Assembly: GCA_963784425.1 (NCBI GenBank)
Contig: CAWARM010000011.1
Location: 186,001-250,000 of the forward strand
Source: SHZL01 sp963784425
Lineage (GTDB): Bacteria; Pseudomonadota; Gammaproteobacteria; Xanthomonadales; SZUA-36
Direction of reading: 5' to 3'
Length of the DNA: 64,000 nucleotides
The position numbers were made by a program, and so were the translations under genes. Under the pieces are notes generated by a model that saw nothing but the letters and a program-made list of their open reading frames with translations, was not told where the DNA came from and ran no database searches. The first letter of the stretch is position 1. Every line of letters begins with the position of its first letter. This document shows positions 43,614-53,023 of the stretch, piece after piece.

Positions 43614-44990
43614 ATGGACCTGACAGAGATCACCGCACTTTCACCGGTTGATGGTCGCTATGCGTCCAGAACATCTGCCCTCAGGCCGTTCTGCAGCGAA
43701 CACGGATTGATTCACAGGCGCATCATCGTCGAACTGCGCTGGTTCCAGGCCTTATGTTCCGCGCCCGGCATTGCCGCTCTTGCACCACTGGATGAAGCGG
43801 CGAACGCATTCATCGACAGCCTTGTAGAAAACTTCGGCCCTGAGCATTCGCGGCAGATAAAGGCTATAGAATCCACTACCAACCACGATGTCAAAGCGGT
43901 GGAATATTACCTGAAACATCGTTTCTCAGAGCTGCCACAACTGGCTGCGCAAAGCGAGTTTCTGCACTTTGCATGCACATCCGAGGACATCAACAACCTG
44001 GCATACGCTTTGATGCTGAAGGATGTGTACCGCGATCTGCTGATGCCTGAATTGAAACAAATAAGCCTGCGACTGGCGCAGCTGGCGCATGCCAATGCCG
44101 ATCAGCCCATGCTGTCGCGTACGCATGGCCAGCCCGCATCGCCCACCACCCTGGGCAAGGAAGTGGCCAACAGCCAGCAGCGCCTCGCCCGCCAGATTAA
44201 ACATCTCGAAGCACAGGAGTTTCTCGGCAAGATGAATGGAGCAGTGGGAAATTTCAATGCCCATTTCGTAGCCTATCCTGAACTTGATTGGCCAGCCCTT
44301 TCACAGCAATTTGTCACTTCCCTTGGGTTGCAATGGAATCCCTACACGACGCAGATTGAGCCCCATGACTGGATGGCAGAACTCTTTCATACGCAAAGCC
44401 GGGTCAATACCATCCTGATTGATTATTGCCGGGATACCTGGGGCTATATTTCCATCGGCTACTTCCGCCAGAAATCGCTTGCCGGCGAGGTCGGTTCATC
44501 CACCATGCCGCATAAGATCAATCCTATCGATTTCGAGAACGCCGAGGGTAATTTCGGACTGGCCAGCGCCCTGCTCCAGCACCTGGCCGAGAAGCTGCCG
44601 ATTTCCCGCTGGCAGCGTGACCTGAGCGATTCCACGGTGTTACGATCTATCGGCACTGCGTTTGGCCATATTGTGATTGCGATTGCAGCGCTGAACCGCG
44701 GCCTGGGAAAGATTGAAGTTGCACCCGCGCGCATACAGCAGGACCTGGACGAAAACTGGGAAGTCCTGGCGGAACCGATCCAAACGGTAATGCGGCGATT
44801 CGGGTTGGAGCAACCTTATGAACAGCTCAAGGCATTGACCCGGGGGCAGCGCATCAGCCGCGAAATGCTCGCTACCTTCATCTGGGGACTGAAAATTCCC
44901 GAAGCCACGCGCAAACAATTGCTGGCGCTGACTCCGTCCTCATACACTGGCAATGCTGCAACCATGGCACTCGACTGTAGCGCGGAATGA
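43614..44990 (+). CDS. purB: Adenylosuccinate lyase
   Basis: PurB acts twice in purine synthesis, releasing fumarate from SAICAR and from adenylosuccinate. The 458 residues are of the Escherichia coli type: LSPVDGRYASRT at the start, TTNHDVKAVEYYLK, CTSEDINNLAYAL, the catalytic-histidine text RTHGQPASPTTLGKE and the loop GSSTMPHKINPIDFENAEGN. ATG 43614 was preferred over the adjacent GTG 43611; AGGA lies upstream. Its stop overlaps the roxA start (ATGA). The hflD gene often next to purB is absent. Confidence 0.97.
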   Translation: MDLTEITALSPVDGRYASRTSALRPFCSEHGLIHRRIIVELRWFQALCSAPGIAALAPLDEAANAFIDSLVENFGPEHSRQIKAIESTTNHDVKAVEYYLKHRFSELPQLAAQSEFLHFACTSEDINNLAYALMLKDVYRDLLMPELKQISLRLAQLAHANADQPMLSRTHGQPASPTTLGKEVANSQQRLARQIKHLEAQEFLGKMNGAVGNFNAHFVAYPELDWPALSQQFVTSLGLQWNPYTTQIEPHDWMAELFHTQSRVNTILIDYCRDTWGYISIGYFRQKSLAGEVGSSTMPHKINPIDFENAEGNFGLASALLQHLAEKLPISRWQRDLSDSTVLRSIGTAFGHIVIAIAALNRGLGKIEVAPARIQQDLDENWEVLAEPIQTVMRRFGLEQPYEQLKALTRGQRISREMLATFIWGLKIPEATRKQLLALTPSSYTGNAATMALDCSAE

Positions 44991-46129
44991 GCCTGCCGCT
45001 GGGCGGACTCGACGTCCAGGTTTTTCTGGGCGAGTACTGGCAGCAGAAACCCTGCCTGATCAAGCAGGCCTTTCCCGGTTTCGTTCCAGAACTCGATGCC
45101 AACGATGTAGCTGGGCTGGCATGCGATGAATTGGCAGAATCTCGCCTCATCAGCGGTACCTTTGACAAGAAAAACTGGGTGCAGCGGCACGGGCCCTTCA
45201 GCGCAAAAGAGTTGCGCCGCCTGCCGGACCAGGACTGGACCTTGTTGGTCCAGGACGTGGAAAAGCACTATCCCCCGCTGCAAAAATTGCTTGCGCAGTT
45301 TCACTTCATCCCCACCTGGCGACTGGACGACCTGATGATTAGCGTCGCTGCAACCGGTGGTTCAGTGGGCCCGCACTTCGACAGGTACGATGTGTTCCTG
45401 CTGCAGGCCTCGGGTCACAGGCGGTGGCAGATTGCCTCGAAATTCAACCCTGCCTTGCTGGCGGACTGTGAGCTGAATGTGCTCGAGGCATTCGAGCCGG
45501 AACAGGAATGGGACCTTGGCCCCGGCGACTTGCTTTACCTGCCGCCCGGGGTAGCCCACCACGGCGTGGCGCTTGAACCTGGCATGACCTGGTCCATTGG
45601 TATGCGAGCGCCCAGCCAGGCCGACCTGCTGCTGGCGCTGGGTGAGTGGTTGGCAGAAAGCCAGAACGAAGGGGAGCGCTACCGGGACACTGCGCTGGAT
45701 GGTTCACCCCGAACCGGGGAGATAGGCACCGTTGCTTTGCGTGGCCTGCGTCAACTAATGGCTGCTCCAATGGAAGCGAGCACTGCATTGAATCGCTTTC
45801 TGGCGCGTTTCCTCACCCGCTATCGACTGGCTCACCATCCTGCGCCAGCGGAAGACATGGTCGATGAACAAGCCCTTGCCTCTGCGCTGGCGGAAGGCTC
45901 CAGCGTGCAAAAGAATCCGTGGACGCGCCTCGCCTGGATCAAGGAAAGTGGCGGCGCACGCCTGTTTGCGGCAGGTGAGGAATATGCCTGCAGCACAGCA
46001 GCGGCAATGCTGCTGTGCACCTTTCCGCTGGAAATCACCGGAAAAAACGGCTTTCCACCCGACCAGTTTCGTTTGCTCTGCCAGTTGATCAATGCGGGAC
46101 ATCTTTACCTCCATGACCCGGGCTCTTAG
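44987..46129 (+). CDS. roxA: Ribosomal protein uL16 arginine hydroxylase, cupin family
   Basis: An Fe(II)/2-oxoglutarate-dependent oxygenase like YcfD/RoxA, which hydroxylates an arginine of ribosomal protein uL16. The 380 residues have the JmjC-type cupin with metal ligands in VGPHFDRYDVF (HxD, about residue 126) and in PPGVAHHGVA (about residue 187). The N-terminal text YWQQKPCLIKQAFPGF is typical of the family, and the C-terminal winged-helix region serves dimerisation. The substrate call follows family knowledge. It is translationally coupled to purB through ATGA. Because it uses 2-oxoglutarate and oxygen, its position before the sucA operon is notable but probably fortuitous. Confidence 0.9.
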   Translation: MSLPLGGLDVQVFLGEYWQQKPCLIKQAFPGFVPELDANDVAGLACDELAESRLISGTFDKKNWVQRHGPFSAKELRRLPDQDWTLLVQDVEKHYPPLQKLLAQFHFIPTWRLDDLMISVAATGGSVGPHFDRYDVFLLQASGHRRWQIASKFNPALLADCELNVLEAFEPEQEWDLGPGDLLYLPPGVAHHGVALEPGMTWSIGMRAPSQADLLLALGEWLAESQNEGERYRDTALDGSPRTGEIGTVALRGLRQLMAAPMEASTALNRFLARFLTRYRLAHHPAPAEDMVDEQALASALAEGSSVQKNPWTRLAWIKESGGARLFAAGEEYACSTAAAMLLCTFPLEITGKNGFPPDQFRLLCQLINAGHLYLHDPGS

Positions 46130-46181
46130 CAGTCGCAGGTTCATACAGAGATACCTCACAGGTAATAGCCCGTAACCCGCT

Positions 46182-46211
46182 TTCACTCATGACCTTGCTT
46201 CAAGTTATAAT
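46182..46211 (+). promoter_or_regulatory. Candidate promoter of sucA-sucB-lpd
   Basis: TTCACT (46182-46187), 18 bases, perfect TATAAT (46206-46211), 51 bases before the sucA GTG. The -10 is followed by TGCGG as at the glutamate dehydrogenase gene. Confidence 0.55.
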
Positions 46212-46262
46212 TGCGGATTAGGCAAACCGCCTGCAATTGCACCTTGAGGATCCTTAAAAACA

Positions 46263-49115
46263 GTGGACGGAAAATTCACAACGCTGCGGCAGAGCTCTTA
46301 CCTGTATGGCAGCAACGCACCGTTCCTGGAGGCATTTTACGAGGCCTGGCTGGATGACCCTGCCAGCGTGCCGGCGCAGTGGGCAAAGGAATTCGCAGCA
46401 CTTCCTGAAGTGGCCAACAGCATCAGTGGCTATACAGAAGCCGGCCATCTGGCTGTACAGGAAAAATTCCGCCAACTGGGGCAACTCCGCATCGCCTTCA
46501 CTGCCCCCGATTCATCTGAAGGGTTCAAGGGTGCTGCAGTCCAGAAATTGATCAACGCTTATCGCATTCGCGGACACGAAAATGCGCACCTTAATCCGCT
46601 CGGCAAACCGCATCATGAACCGGTAGCTGATCTGACCCTCGATTACCACGAACTGACTGATGCGGACCTCGACCAGGAGTTTAATACCGGCTCCCTGGCC
46701 GCGCCGGATCGCATGACTTTGCGTGGCATCATAGACCTCTGCAACCGGGTGTACTGCGCCAGCATTGGCGTTGAGTTCATGCACATTGTAGATACGCGCA
46801 AGCGCGAATGGCTGCAGCAACGCCTTGAAGGCGCGGGCGGCAACTACAAGCTGACGGCGGGGGAGAAGATCGGTATTCTGAAAATGCTGACGGCCGCGGA
46901 AGGAATCGAAAAGTACCTTCACACCCGTTACGTGGGCCAGAAGAGATTTTCGCTGGAGGGTGGCGATAGCTTGATTCCACTGCTGCATTACGCCATTCGG
47001 CACGCTGGCAGCCAGGGCGTCAAGGAAGTCGTCATGGGCATGGCTCATCGTGGCCGCCTCAACGTACTCGTCAACATCCTGGGCAAGTCACCTGCAGTGC
47101 TATTTGATGAGTTTGAGGGCAAACATGCTGCGCATGGTCCTGGCCGGTCGGGCGATGTGAAATATCACCTTGGCTATTCTTCTGATACGGAAACTCCGGG
47201 TGGCAAAGTCCACGTGGCTTTGGCATTCAATCCCTCACACCTGGAAATCGTGGACCCCGTGGTTGTGGGTTCCGCCCGCGCACGGCAGGATAGACGCAAA
47301 GACCGGGGACACAACCTCGTCATGCCGGTGCTGATCCACGGTGACGCGGCATTTGCCGGTCAAGGCGTGGTGATGGAATTGTTCCAGATGTCGGAAGTCC
47401 GCGGGTTTGCAGTAGGCGGCACATTGCACATCGTGATCAATAACCAGGTTGGTTTTACCACCAGTAATACTGCCGATGCCCGCTCAACGCTTTACTGCAC
47501 CACCATTGCAAAAATGGTGCACGCTCCCATTTTCCATGTAAACGGGGACGACCCCGAAGCAGTGATACATGTGATGAAGCTGGCTTGCGATTTTCGCATG
47601 CAGTTCAAACGCGATGTCGTCATCGACCTGGTTTGTTATCGCCGCCATGGCCACAACGAAGCAGACGAGCCCGCGGCCACACAACCGATGATGTACAAGA
47701 CCATCCGCGCAATGCAGACCACACGGCAGAAGTATGCCGGGCAACTTGTAACTGAAGGACTTCTCGACGCTGCAGCAGCAGATCGTATGATGGAGGAGTA
47801 CCGCGGCAAGCTGGACCGCGGCGAACAGGTGGCGGAAATCGACAGGCTGGCACTCCCGGGTGAGTTCAGGCGCAACTGGACACCGTACATTGGCCACGAC
47901 TGGACTGAACAGGTCAATACCCAGGTGCCGGTTGCAGCAATTCGCGCTCTATCGGATCGCCTCACCACTTTGCCTGCAGGGTTCGCACTTCACCCCAGGG
48001 TGGACAGGATCATAGAGGACAGGTGCAAGATGGCCGCCGGGGAATTGCCCATGGACTGGGGTTTCGCGGAAACGGCTGCTTATGCCAGTTTGATTGACGA
48101 GGGCTTTGGGCTGCGCCTGGTGGGCCAGGACACAGGCCGCGGAACGTTTTTTCACCGTCATGCGGTGTTGCATAACCAGCTGGACGGCTCGACCCTGACA
48201 GGCCTGGCGGCGCTCAGGCCAGATGCAAAGGTCGCGGTGATTGACTCACTGCTGTCCGAAGAAGCCGTATTGGGTTTTGAATACGGCTATGCCTGCTCGG
48301 AACCCAACACCCTGGTGATTTGGGAAGCCCAGTTTGGCGATTTCGTAAATGGCGCGCAGGTGGTAATAGACCAGTTCATTACCTCCGGAGAAGCCAAGTG
48401 GGGACGCTTGTGCGGACTGGTCATGTTCCTGCCTCACGGCTACGAAGGCCAGGGACCGGAGCACTCCAGCGCACGCCTCGAACGCTTCATGCAGATGTGC
48501 TCGCACAGCAACATCCAGGTCTGTGCGCCCACCACTCCTGCCCAGATGTTTCACATGCTACGGCGGCAGATGCTGCGCCAGTACCGCAAGCCGCTGATCG
48601 TGATGACACCCAAGAGCATGTTGCGCAGCAAGGCTTCTTCGTCCAGTTTACAACTCCTTGCTGAAGGTAGCTTTCAACTGGCCATTGATGATCACGCGGT
48701 GGTGAACAAATCTGCGGTGGAAAGAGTTGTACTGTGTTCGGGCAAGGTGTTTTATGACCTCGCCGAGGCCAGAGACAGCGAACAATTGCGGGACGTGGCC
48801 GTGTTGCGGATCGAGCAACTCTACCCTTTCCCGCGTGCTGATGTGCTGGAATTGCTATCCCGCTATCCCAACGCCGCAGACATCACCTGGTGCCAGGAAG
48901 AGCCGCAGAACCAAGGCGCCTGGTACTGCATCAAGCACGAAATCGATGCCTGCGTTGGCGAGGACCAATTGTTGTTCTATGCAGGCCGATCCAGTTCAGC
49001 GTCGCCCGCAGTCGGCCAGCATTCTGTTCATCTCGAGGAACAGCGCACGCTGGTTCACCAGGCGCTGCACCAGAACCGCGGCCAGAAGCACCGTAAAAGC
49101 GTAGCGAACGTTTGA
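46263..49115 (+). CDS. sucA: 2-oxoglutarate dehydrogenase E1 component
   Basis: The thiamine-diphosphate-dependent E1 decarboxylates 2-oxoglutarate and succinylates the lipoyl arm of SucB. The 950 residues show the N-terminal E2-binding helix (GSNAPFLEAFYEAWLDDP), VVMGMAHRGRLNVLVNILGK, the TDP motif VNGDDPEAVIHVMKLA followed by DLVCYRRHGHNEADEP, and the transketolase-like second domain with LPHGYEGQGPEHSSARLERF. The start is GTG 46263, with GAGGAT upstream. It is first of sucA-sucB-lpd; sdh and sucCD, often adjacent, are not in the window. Confidence 0.98.
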   Translation: MDGKFTTLRQSSYLYGSNAPFLEAFYEAWLDDPASVPAQWAKEFAALPEVANSISGYTEAGHLAVQEKFRQLGQLRIAFTAPDSSEGFKGAAVQKLINAYRIRGHENAHLNPLGKPHHEPVADLTLDYHELTDADLDQEFNTGSLAAPDRMTLRGIIDLCNRVYCASIGVEFMHIVDTRKREWLQQRLEGAGGNYKLTAGEKIGILKMLTAAEGIEKYLHTRYVGQKRFSLEGGDSLIPLLHYAIRHAGSQGVKEVVMGMAHRGRLNVLVNILGKSPAVLFDEFEGKHAAHGPGRSGDVKYHLGYSSDTETPGGKVHVALAFNPSHLEIVDPVVVGSARARQDRRKDRGHNLVMPVLIHGDAAFAGQGVVMELFQMSEVRGFAVGGTLHIVINNQVGFTTSNTADARSTLYCTTIAKMVHAPIFHVNGDDPEAVIHVMKLACDFRMQFKRDVVIDLVCYRRHGHNEADEPAATQPMMYKTIRAMQTTRQKYAGQLVTEGLLDAAAADRMMEEYRGKLDRGEQVAEIDRLALPGEFRRNWTPYIGHDWTEQVNTQVPVAAIRALSDRLTTLPAGFALHPRVDRIIEDRCKMAAGELPMDWGFAETAAYASLIDEGFGLRLVGQDTGRGTFFHRHAVLHNQLDGSTLTGLAALRPDAKVAVIDSLLSEEAVLGFEYGYACSEPNTLVIWEAQFGDFVNGAQVVIDQFITSGEAKWGRLCGLVMFLPHGYEGQGPEHSSARLERFMQMCSHSNIQVCAPTTPAQMFHMLRRQMLRQYRKPLIVMTPKSMLRSKASSSSLQLLAEGSFQLAIDDHAVVNKSAVERVVLCSGKVFYDLAEARDSEQLRDVAVLRIEQLYPFPRADVLELLSRYPNAADITWCQEEPQNQGAWYCIKHEIDACVGEDQLLFYAGRSSSASPAVGQHSVHLEEQRTLVHQALHQNRGQKHRKSVANV

Positions 49116-49161
49116 TGAACTCCCTCGCGATAAATGAATTACCTGTGAGAGTGGCCCGGGC

Positions 49162-50388
49162 ATGATCATCGAAGTGAAAGTTCCCGTTCTCCCGGAATCC
49201 GTGGAAGACGCAACGATTGCCACCTGGCACAAGAAAGCGGGTGATGCAGTTCGCCGTGATGAAAACCTGCTCGACCTGGAAACCGACAAGGTCGTGCTTG
49301 AAGTCCCTGCTCCGGCCGATGGCGTGCTGCGCAGCATCCTGGTCGAGGCAGGCCGGACTGTGATGAGCGGCGACGTGCTCGCGGTAATCGAGCTGACGAT
49401 CAACACGGCAGCAGGCAGCAGCGCCGCACCCGCGCCCGCTGAGGCCGAGGTCCGACAGATCCCCGTAGCGGACAGCAGTAACTCGGCTGCAGCTGCGCCT
49501 GCACCGGTGGCCGCAACCTGGACAGCACAGTCAGCAATGCCACCGACCGCGCCCACGGCTAAATTGAGTCCGGCAGTGCGCCGGGTAGTGGCGGAAGAAC
49601 ACATTGATCCTGGCAGCATACAAGGCAGCGGCCGTGGCGGCCGGCTGACCAAGGGTGATGCACTGGCGTTTGCCAGGAAAGGCGGTTCACGCCTTGAGGA
49701 ACGGGTGAAAATGACCCGGCTGCGCAAGCGCATTGCCGAGCGCATGAAAGAGGCTCAGAACACTGCGGCCATTCTCACTTCGTTCAACGAGGTGGACCTC
49801 AAGTCCGTGATGGATCTGCGCAAGAAGTTCAAGGAAGAGTTCCTCAAGCACCACGGTGTCAAGCTGGGCTTGATGTCCTTTTTTGTCAAGGCCTGCTGCG
49901 ATGCGCTGCGCAAGCATCCGGTGGTCAATGCCTCCATTGACGGCGATGAAATTGTTTACCACAACTTCCAGGACGTGGGCATTGCGGTTTCAACTGATCG
50001 CGGCCTGATGGTCCCCATAATTCGCAATGCTGAAGGCTTGGGCCTGGCCGAAATCGAAAAGACCATAGAGCAGTTCGCAGTCAAGGCCCGGGAAGGAACC
50101 ATCAGCCTGGAGGACCTGCAGGGTGGCACTTTTACCATCACCAATGGCGGTGTGTTTGGATCCCTGGTTTCAACTCCCCTGTTAAACCCGCCACAAAGCG
50201 CAATCCTGGGCATGCATGCGATCAAGGACCGGCCAGTCGTGCTCGCAGGTGAAATCGTAGCGCGTCCGATGATGTACCTGGCCTTGAGTTATGACCATCG
50301 CATCGTGGATGGGCGTGATGCAGTCCAGTTTCTGGTTTCAGTCAAGGAAAGCCTGGAAGACCCGGCCCGGTTCCTGCTTGGCCTGTAA
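49162..50388 (+). CDS. sucB: 2-oxoglutarate dehydrogenase E2, dihydrolipoyl succinyltransferase
   Basis: The core of the complex; it transfers the succinyl group to CoA. The 408 residues comprise one lipoyl domain (lipoylated K43 in ETDKVVLEVP), an Ala/Pro linker (about residues 80-130), a peripheral-subunit-binding domain (LSPAVRRVVAEEHIDPGSI) and the catalytic domain. The active-site text is YDHRIVDGRDAVQFL, and TSFNEVDLKSVMDLRKKFKE is typical of succinyl- rather than acetyl-transferases. It follows sucA by 46 bases. Confidence 0.97.
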   Translation: MIIEVKVPVLPESVEDATIATWHKKAGDAVRRDENLLDLETDKVVLEVPAPADGVLRSILVEAGRTVMSGDVLAVIELTINTAAGSSAAPAPAEAEVRQIPVADSSNSAAAAPAPVAATWTAQSAMPPTAPTAKLSPAVRRVVAEEHIDPGSIQGSGRGGRLTKGDALAFARKGGSRLEERVKMTRLRKRIAERMKEAQNTAAILTSFNEVDLKSVMDLRKKFKEEFLKHHGVKLGLMSFFVKACCDALRKHPVVNASIDGDEIVYHNFQDVGIAVSTDRGLMVPIIRNAEGLGLAEIEKTIEQFAVKAREGTISLEDLQGGTFTITNGGVFGSLVSTPLLNPPQSAILGMHAIKDRPVVLAGEIVARPMMYLALSYDHRIVDGRDAVQFLVSVKESLEDPARFLLGL

Positions 50389-50400
50389 TACCCGGAGCCC

Positions 50401-50428
50401 AAAACCCATGAATCAAAACCCATGAATC
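50401..50428 (+). repeat. Tandem 14-bp duplication before lpd
   Basis: AAAACCCATGAATC occurs twice head to tail in the sucB-lpd spacer. Each copy holds an ATG, but both give short dead-end frames. It is most simply a slippage duplication. Confidence 0.8.
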
Positions 50429-50468
50429 AATAATTTGGGGACCAAAACAGGATACAAAGGATCAGAAC

Positions 50469-51911
50469 ATGACAGAACCAAACATGGCAGGAACATTTGA
50501 TGTAATCATTATCGGTGGCGGACCGGGTGGATATGTGGCTGCGATACGCGCAGCCCAACTGGGCCTTAAGACGGCCTGTATCGATATGTTTACGGGCAAG
50601 GACGGCAAGCCGGCGCCCGGCGGCACCTGCCTGAACGTGGGATGCATCCCCTCGAAGGCCCTGCTCGATTCAAGCAAGCATTTTCACCATGCAGGCCACG
50701 AATTCGCCGCCCACGGAATCAGCGTGAAGAACCTCGCCGTGGACATACCGAAAATGATTGCGCGCAAAGATGGCATCGTCAAAAAACTCACCGGCGGGGT
50801 AACGCAGCTTTTCAAAGGCAACAGGGTTGAGTTTTTCCATGGCAAGGGCCGCTTGCTGGCGGGCAAGCAGGTGGAGTTCACGCCGGCTGACGGTACAGCG
50901 GCAATGTCATTGCAAGCCGGGAGCGTAATCCTTGCCAGTGGTTCCGTGCCCATCACAATTCCAAACGTGATGTTTGACGGCGAATTCATTGTTGACAATG
51001 CAGGTGCACTGGACTTCACATCAGTACCCAGGCGGCTCGGCGTAATCGGTGCCGGCGTAATCGGCCTCGAATTGGGTTCGGTGTGGAGCCGGTTGGGTGC
51101 CGAAGTGGTGTTGTTGGAAGCCCTCGAGGGCTTCTTGCCAACGGCCGACATAACCATCAGCCAGCACGCTGCGCGCGAATTTGCAAAGCAAGGCCTCAAG
51201 TTCCATTTCGGCACGCTGGTAAAAGGTGCCAACGTGGTCAAAAAAGAAGTTCTGGTTACGCTGGAAGACAAGCAAGGGGAAAGCCAGCTGACCTTTGATA
51301 AGTTGTTGGTGGCCGTAGGCCGCAAGCCCTATACCGAAGGCCTGTTGAGCCCGGATTCGGGCGTCAGGCTAACGGATCGCGGGCAGATAGAAGTAGACGG
51401 GCAATCACGAACCAGTGCTCCCGGCGTCTGGGCGATTGGCGACTGCGTGCGTGGTCCGATGCTGGCCCACAAAGCTTCTGAGGAGGGTATTGCGGTCGCT
51501 GAACAGATTGCCGGAAAGCCAGCGCACATCTGCTTCGATACCGTGCCCTGGGTGATTTACACCGAGCCCGAGATCGCCTGGGTTGGCAAAACCGAGCAGG
51601 AGCTGAAAAAAGCGGGTGTCACATATCGCAGTGGCTCCTTTCCCTTTGCAGCCAACGGTCGCGCACTTGCGAGCGGCAACAGTGCCGGGCTGGTTAAAAT
51701 GCTGGCTGACGCGGAAACCGACGAAATTCTCGGTGTTCACATCATCGGTGCCAACGCTTCCGAGTTAATAGCCGAGTGCGTTGTTGCGATGGAGTTTCAC
51801 GGCTCCAGCGAAGACCTGGCGCGCATCGTGCACGCCCACCCTACTCTATCCGAGGCGGTGCATGAAGCCGCACTGCACCTCGACGGCCGCGCCATTCACC
51901 GCGGCAATTGA
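50469..51911 (+). CDS. lpd: Dihydrolipoyl dehydrogenase (E3)
   Basis: Reoxidises the lipoyl arm using FAD, a disulfide and NAD. The 480 residues have the FAD motif VIIIGGGPGGYVAA, the redox pair C54/C59 in GGTCLNVGCIPSKALL, the NAD motif GVIGAGVIGLELGSVW, ATGs-like IWAIGDCVRGPMLAHKASEE, and the C-terminal His-Glu pair in HAHPTLSEAVHEAAL. ATG 50469 lies 80 bases after sucB. Being in the sucAB operon it serves 2-oxoglutarate dehydrogenase and perhaps others. The next gene starts 14 bases after its stop. Confidence 0.97.
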   Translation: MTEPNMAGTFDVIIIGGGPGGYVAAIRAAQLGLKTACIDMFTGKDGKPAPGGTCLNVGCIPSKALLDSSKHFHHAGHEFAAHGISVKNLAVDIPKMIARKDGIVKKLTGGVTQLFKGNRVEFFHGKGRLLAGKQVEFTPADGTAAMSLQAGSVILASGSVPITIPNVMFDGEFIVDNAGALDFTSVPRRLGVIGAGVIGLELGSVWSRLGAEVVLLEALEGFLPTADITISQHAAREFAKQGLKFHFGTLVKGANVVKKEVLVTLEDKQGESQLTFDKLLVAVGRKPYTEGLLSPDSGVRLTDRGQIEVDGQSRTSAPGVWAIGDCVRGPMLAHKASEEGIAVAEQIAGKPAHICFDTVPWVIYTEPEIAWVGKTEQELKKAGVTYRSGSFPFAANGRALASGNSAGLVKMLADAETDEILGVHIIGANASELIAECVVAMEFHGSSEDLARIVHAHPTLSEAVHEAALHLDGRAIHRGN

Positions 51912-51925
51912 TGCACGGTGCCTCC

Positions 51926-52930
51926 ATGACTCAGTTACCTGAATCCTTTCGCGCCTTTCGCATTCACAACGATGATGCGGGCTACCGCTCGAGTATTGAC
52001 CAGATAGGGCCGGGTGATCTTGGCGAGGGCGATATTTGCGTCCGCGTTGATTACTCCAGCGCCAACTACAAGGACGCACTCGCTGGCACGGGAAAAGGCA
52101 AAATCCTGCAAAAGTTTCCACTCAGCGGCGGCATAGACATGGCCGGAACAGTGGTGACTTCCGGCAGTGAACGCTTTGTGCCTGGAAGTTCAGTCATTGT
52201 CACCGGCTGCGGCTTGTCTGAAAGCAGGAATGGTGGTTACAGTGAGTATCTGCGGGTGGATAGTTCCTCAGTAGTTCCGTTACCGCAGGGGCTAAGCACG
52301 CGTGAAGCGATGATTTTGGGAACAGCCGGGTTTACCGCGGCCTTGAGCCTCTACCGCATGGAGGCCAATGGTCAGATGCCCGCCTCTGGTCCGATCGTGG
52401 TCACTGGCGCAAGCGGTGGCGTGGGCAGCATCGCCATCAACCTGCTTAGCCATGCAGGCTACGAGGTACACGCCATTTCCGGAAAGGTTGAAGAATTCGA
52501 CTGGCTGGAGAGCCTGGGTGCCCGCCAGTGCATCTCCCGTCACGACTTGCACTGGGGGCAAAACCCGCTGGAAAAAGCGATTTGGGCCGGTTGCATCGAC
52601 AATGTCGGTGGCGACATGCTGGCTGGAATCAGCCGGGTCATTCAGCTCTGGGGAAACATAGCCTGTTGCGGCATGACCGGCGGGCATGGCCTGCACACCA
52701 CGGTATTTCCCATGATTCTCCGTGGGGTAAGCCTGCTGGGCATCAGTTCAAACAACTGCCCCTACGAAACACGCAAAACCTTGTGGGACCGGTTGGCCAA
52801 CGAATGGAAACCGCCCATGCTGAGCCAGATCCTGTCCAGGGAAGTGAGCCTGGAAGGCCTTATGCCGGCATTCAACTCCATGCTTGCCGGGTCAAGCCGC
52901 GGAAGAACGCTGGTGAAAATTGCAGCTTAG
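51926..52930 (+). CDS. acuI: YhdH/AcuI-type medium-chain oxidoreductase
   Basis: A 334-residue zinc-free medium-chain reductase of the YhdH/YhfP group. AcuI members reduce acryloyl-CoA to propionyl-CoA with NADPH, detoxifying acrylate from DMSP or 3-hydroxypropionate. Features are YSSANYKDALAGTGKGKI with the substrate-binding asparagine/lysine, GGIDMAGTVV, the NADP loop VVTGASGGVGSIAINLL and SNNCPYETRKTLWDRLANEW. ATG 51926 gives the usual length; ATG 51911 overlaps the lpd stop and is an alternative. Placement directly after lpd suggests co-expression with central carbon flow. The AcuI call rather than a general quinone reductase is inference. Confidence 0.78.
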   Translation: MTQLPESFRAFRIHNDDAGYRSSIDQIGPGDLGEGDICVRVDYSSANYKDALAGTGKGKILQKFPLSGGIDMAGTVVTSGSERFVPGSSVIVTGCGLSESRNGGYSEYLRVDSSSVVPLPQGLSTREAMILGTAGFTAALSLYRMEANGQMPASGPIVVTGASGGVGSIAINLLSHAGYEVHAISGKVEEFDWLESLGARQCISRHDLHWGQNPLEKAIWAGCIDNVGGDMLAGISRVIQLWGNIACCGMTGGHGLHTTVFPMILRGVSLLGISSNNCPYETRKTLWDRLANEWKPPMLSQILSREVSLEGLMPAFNSMLAGSSRGRTLVKIAA

Positions 52931-53023
52931 TAGCGGAATCTTTCCAATAATCATTGTTTTGCCGCATAATGTTAACTCGGGGCTAACTTGGGGTTTAGTA
53001 AGCCCCATCCAAGGTGAAGGCGC

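Noticed and set aside
50389..50468. Short ATG frames in the sucB-lpd spacer
   Set aside because: They come from the tandem 14-bp duplication and stop at once.
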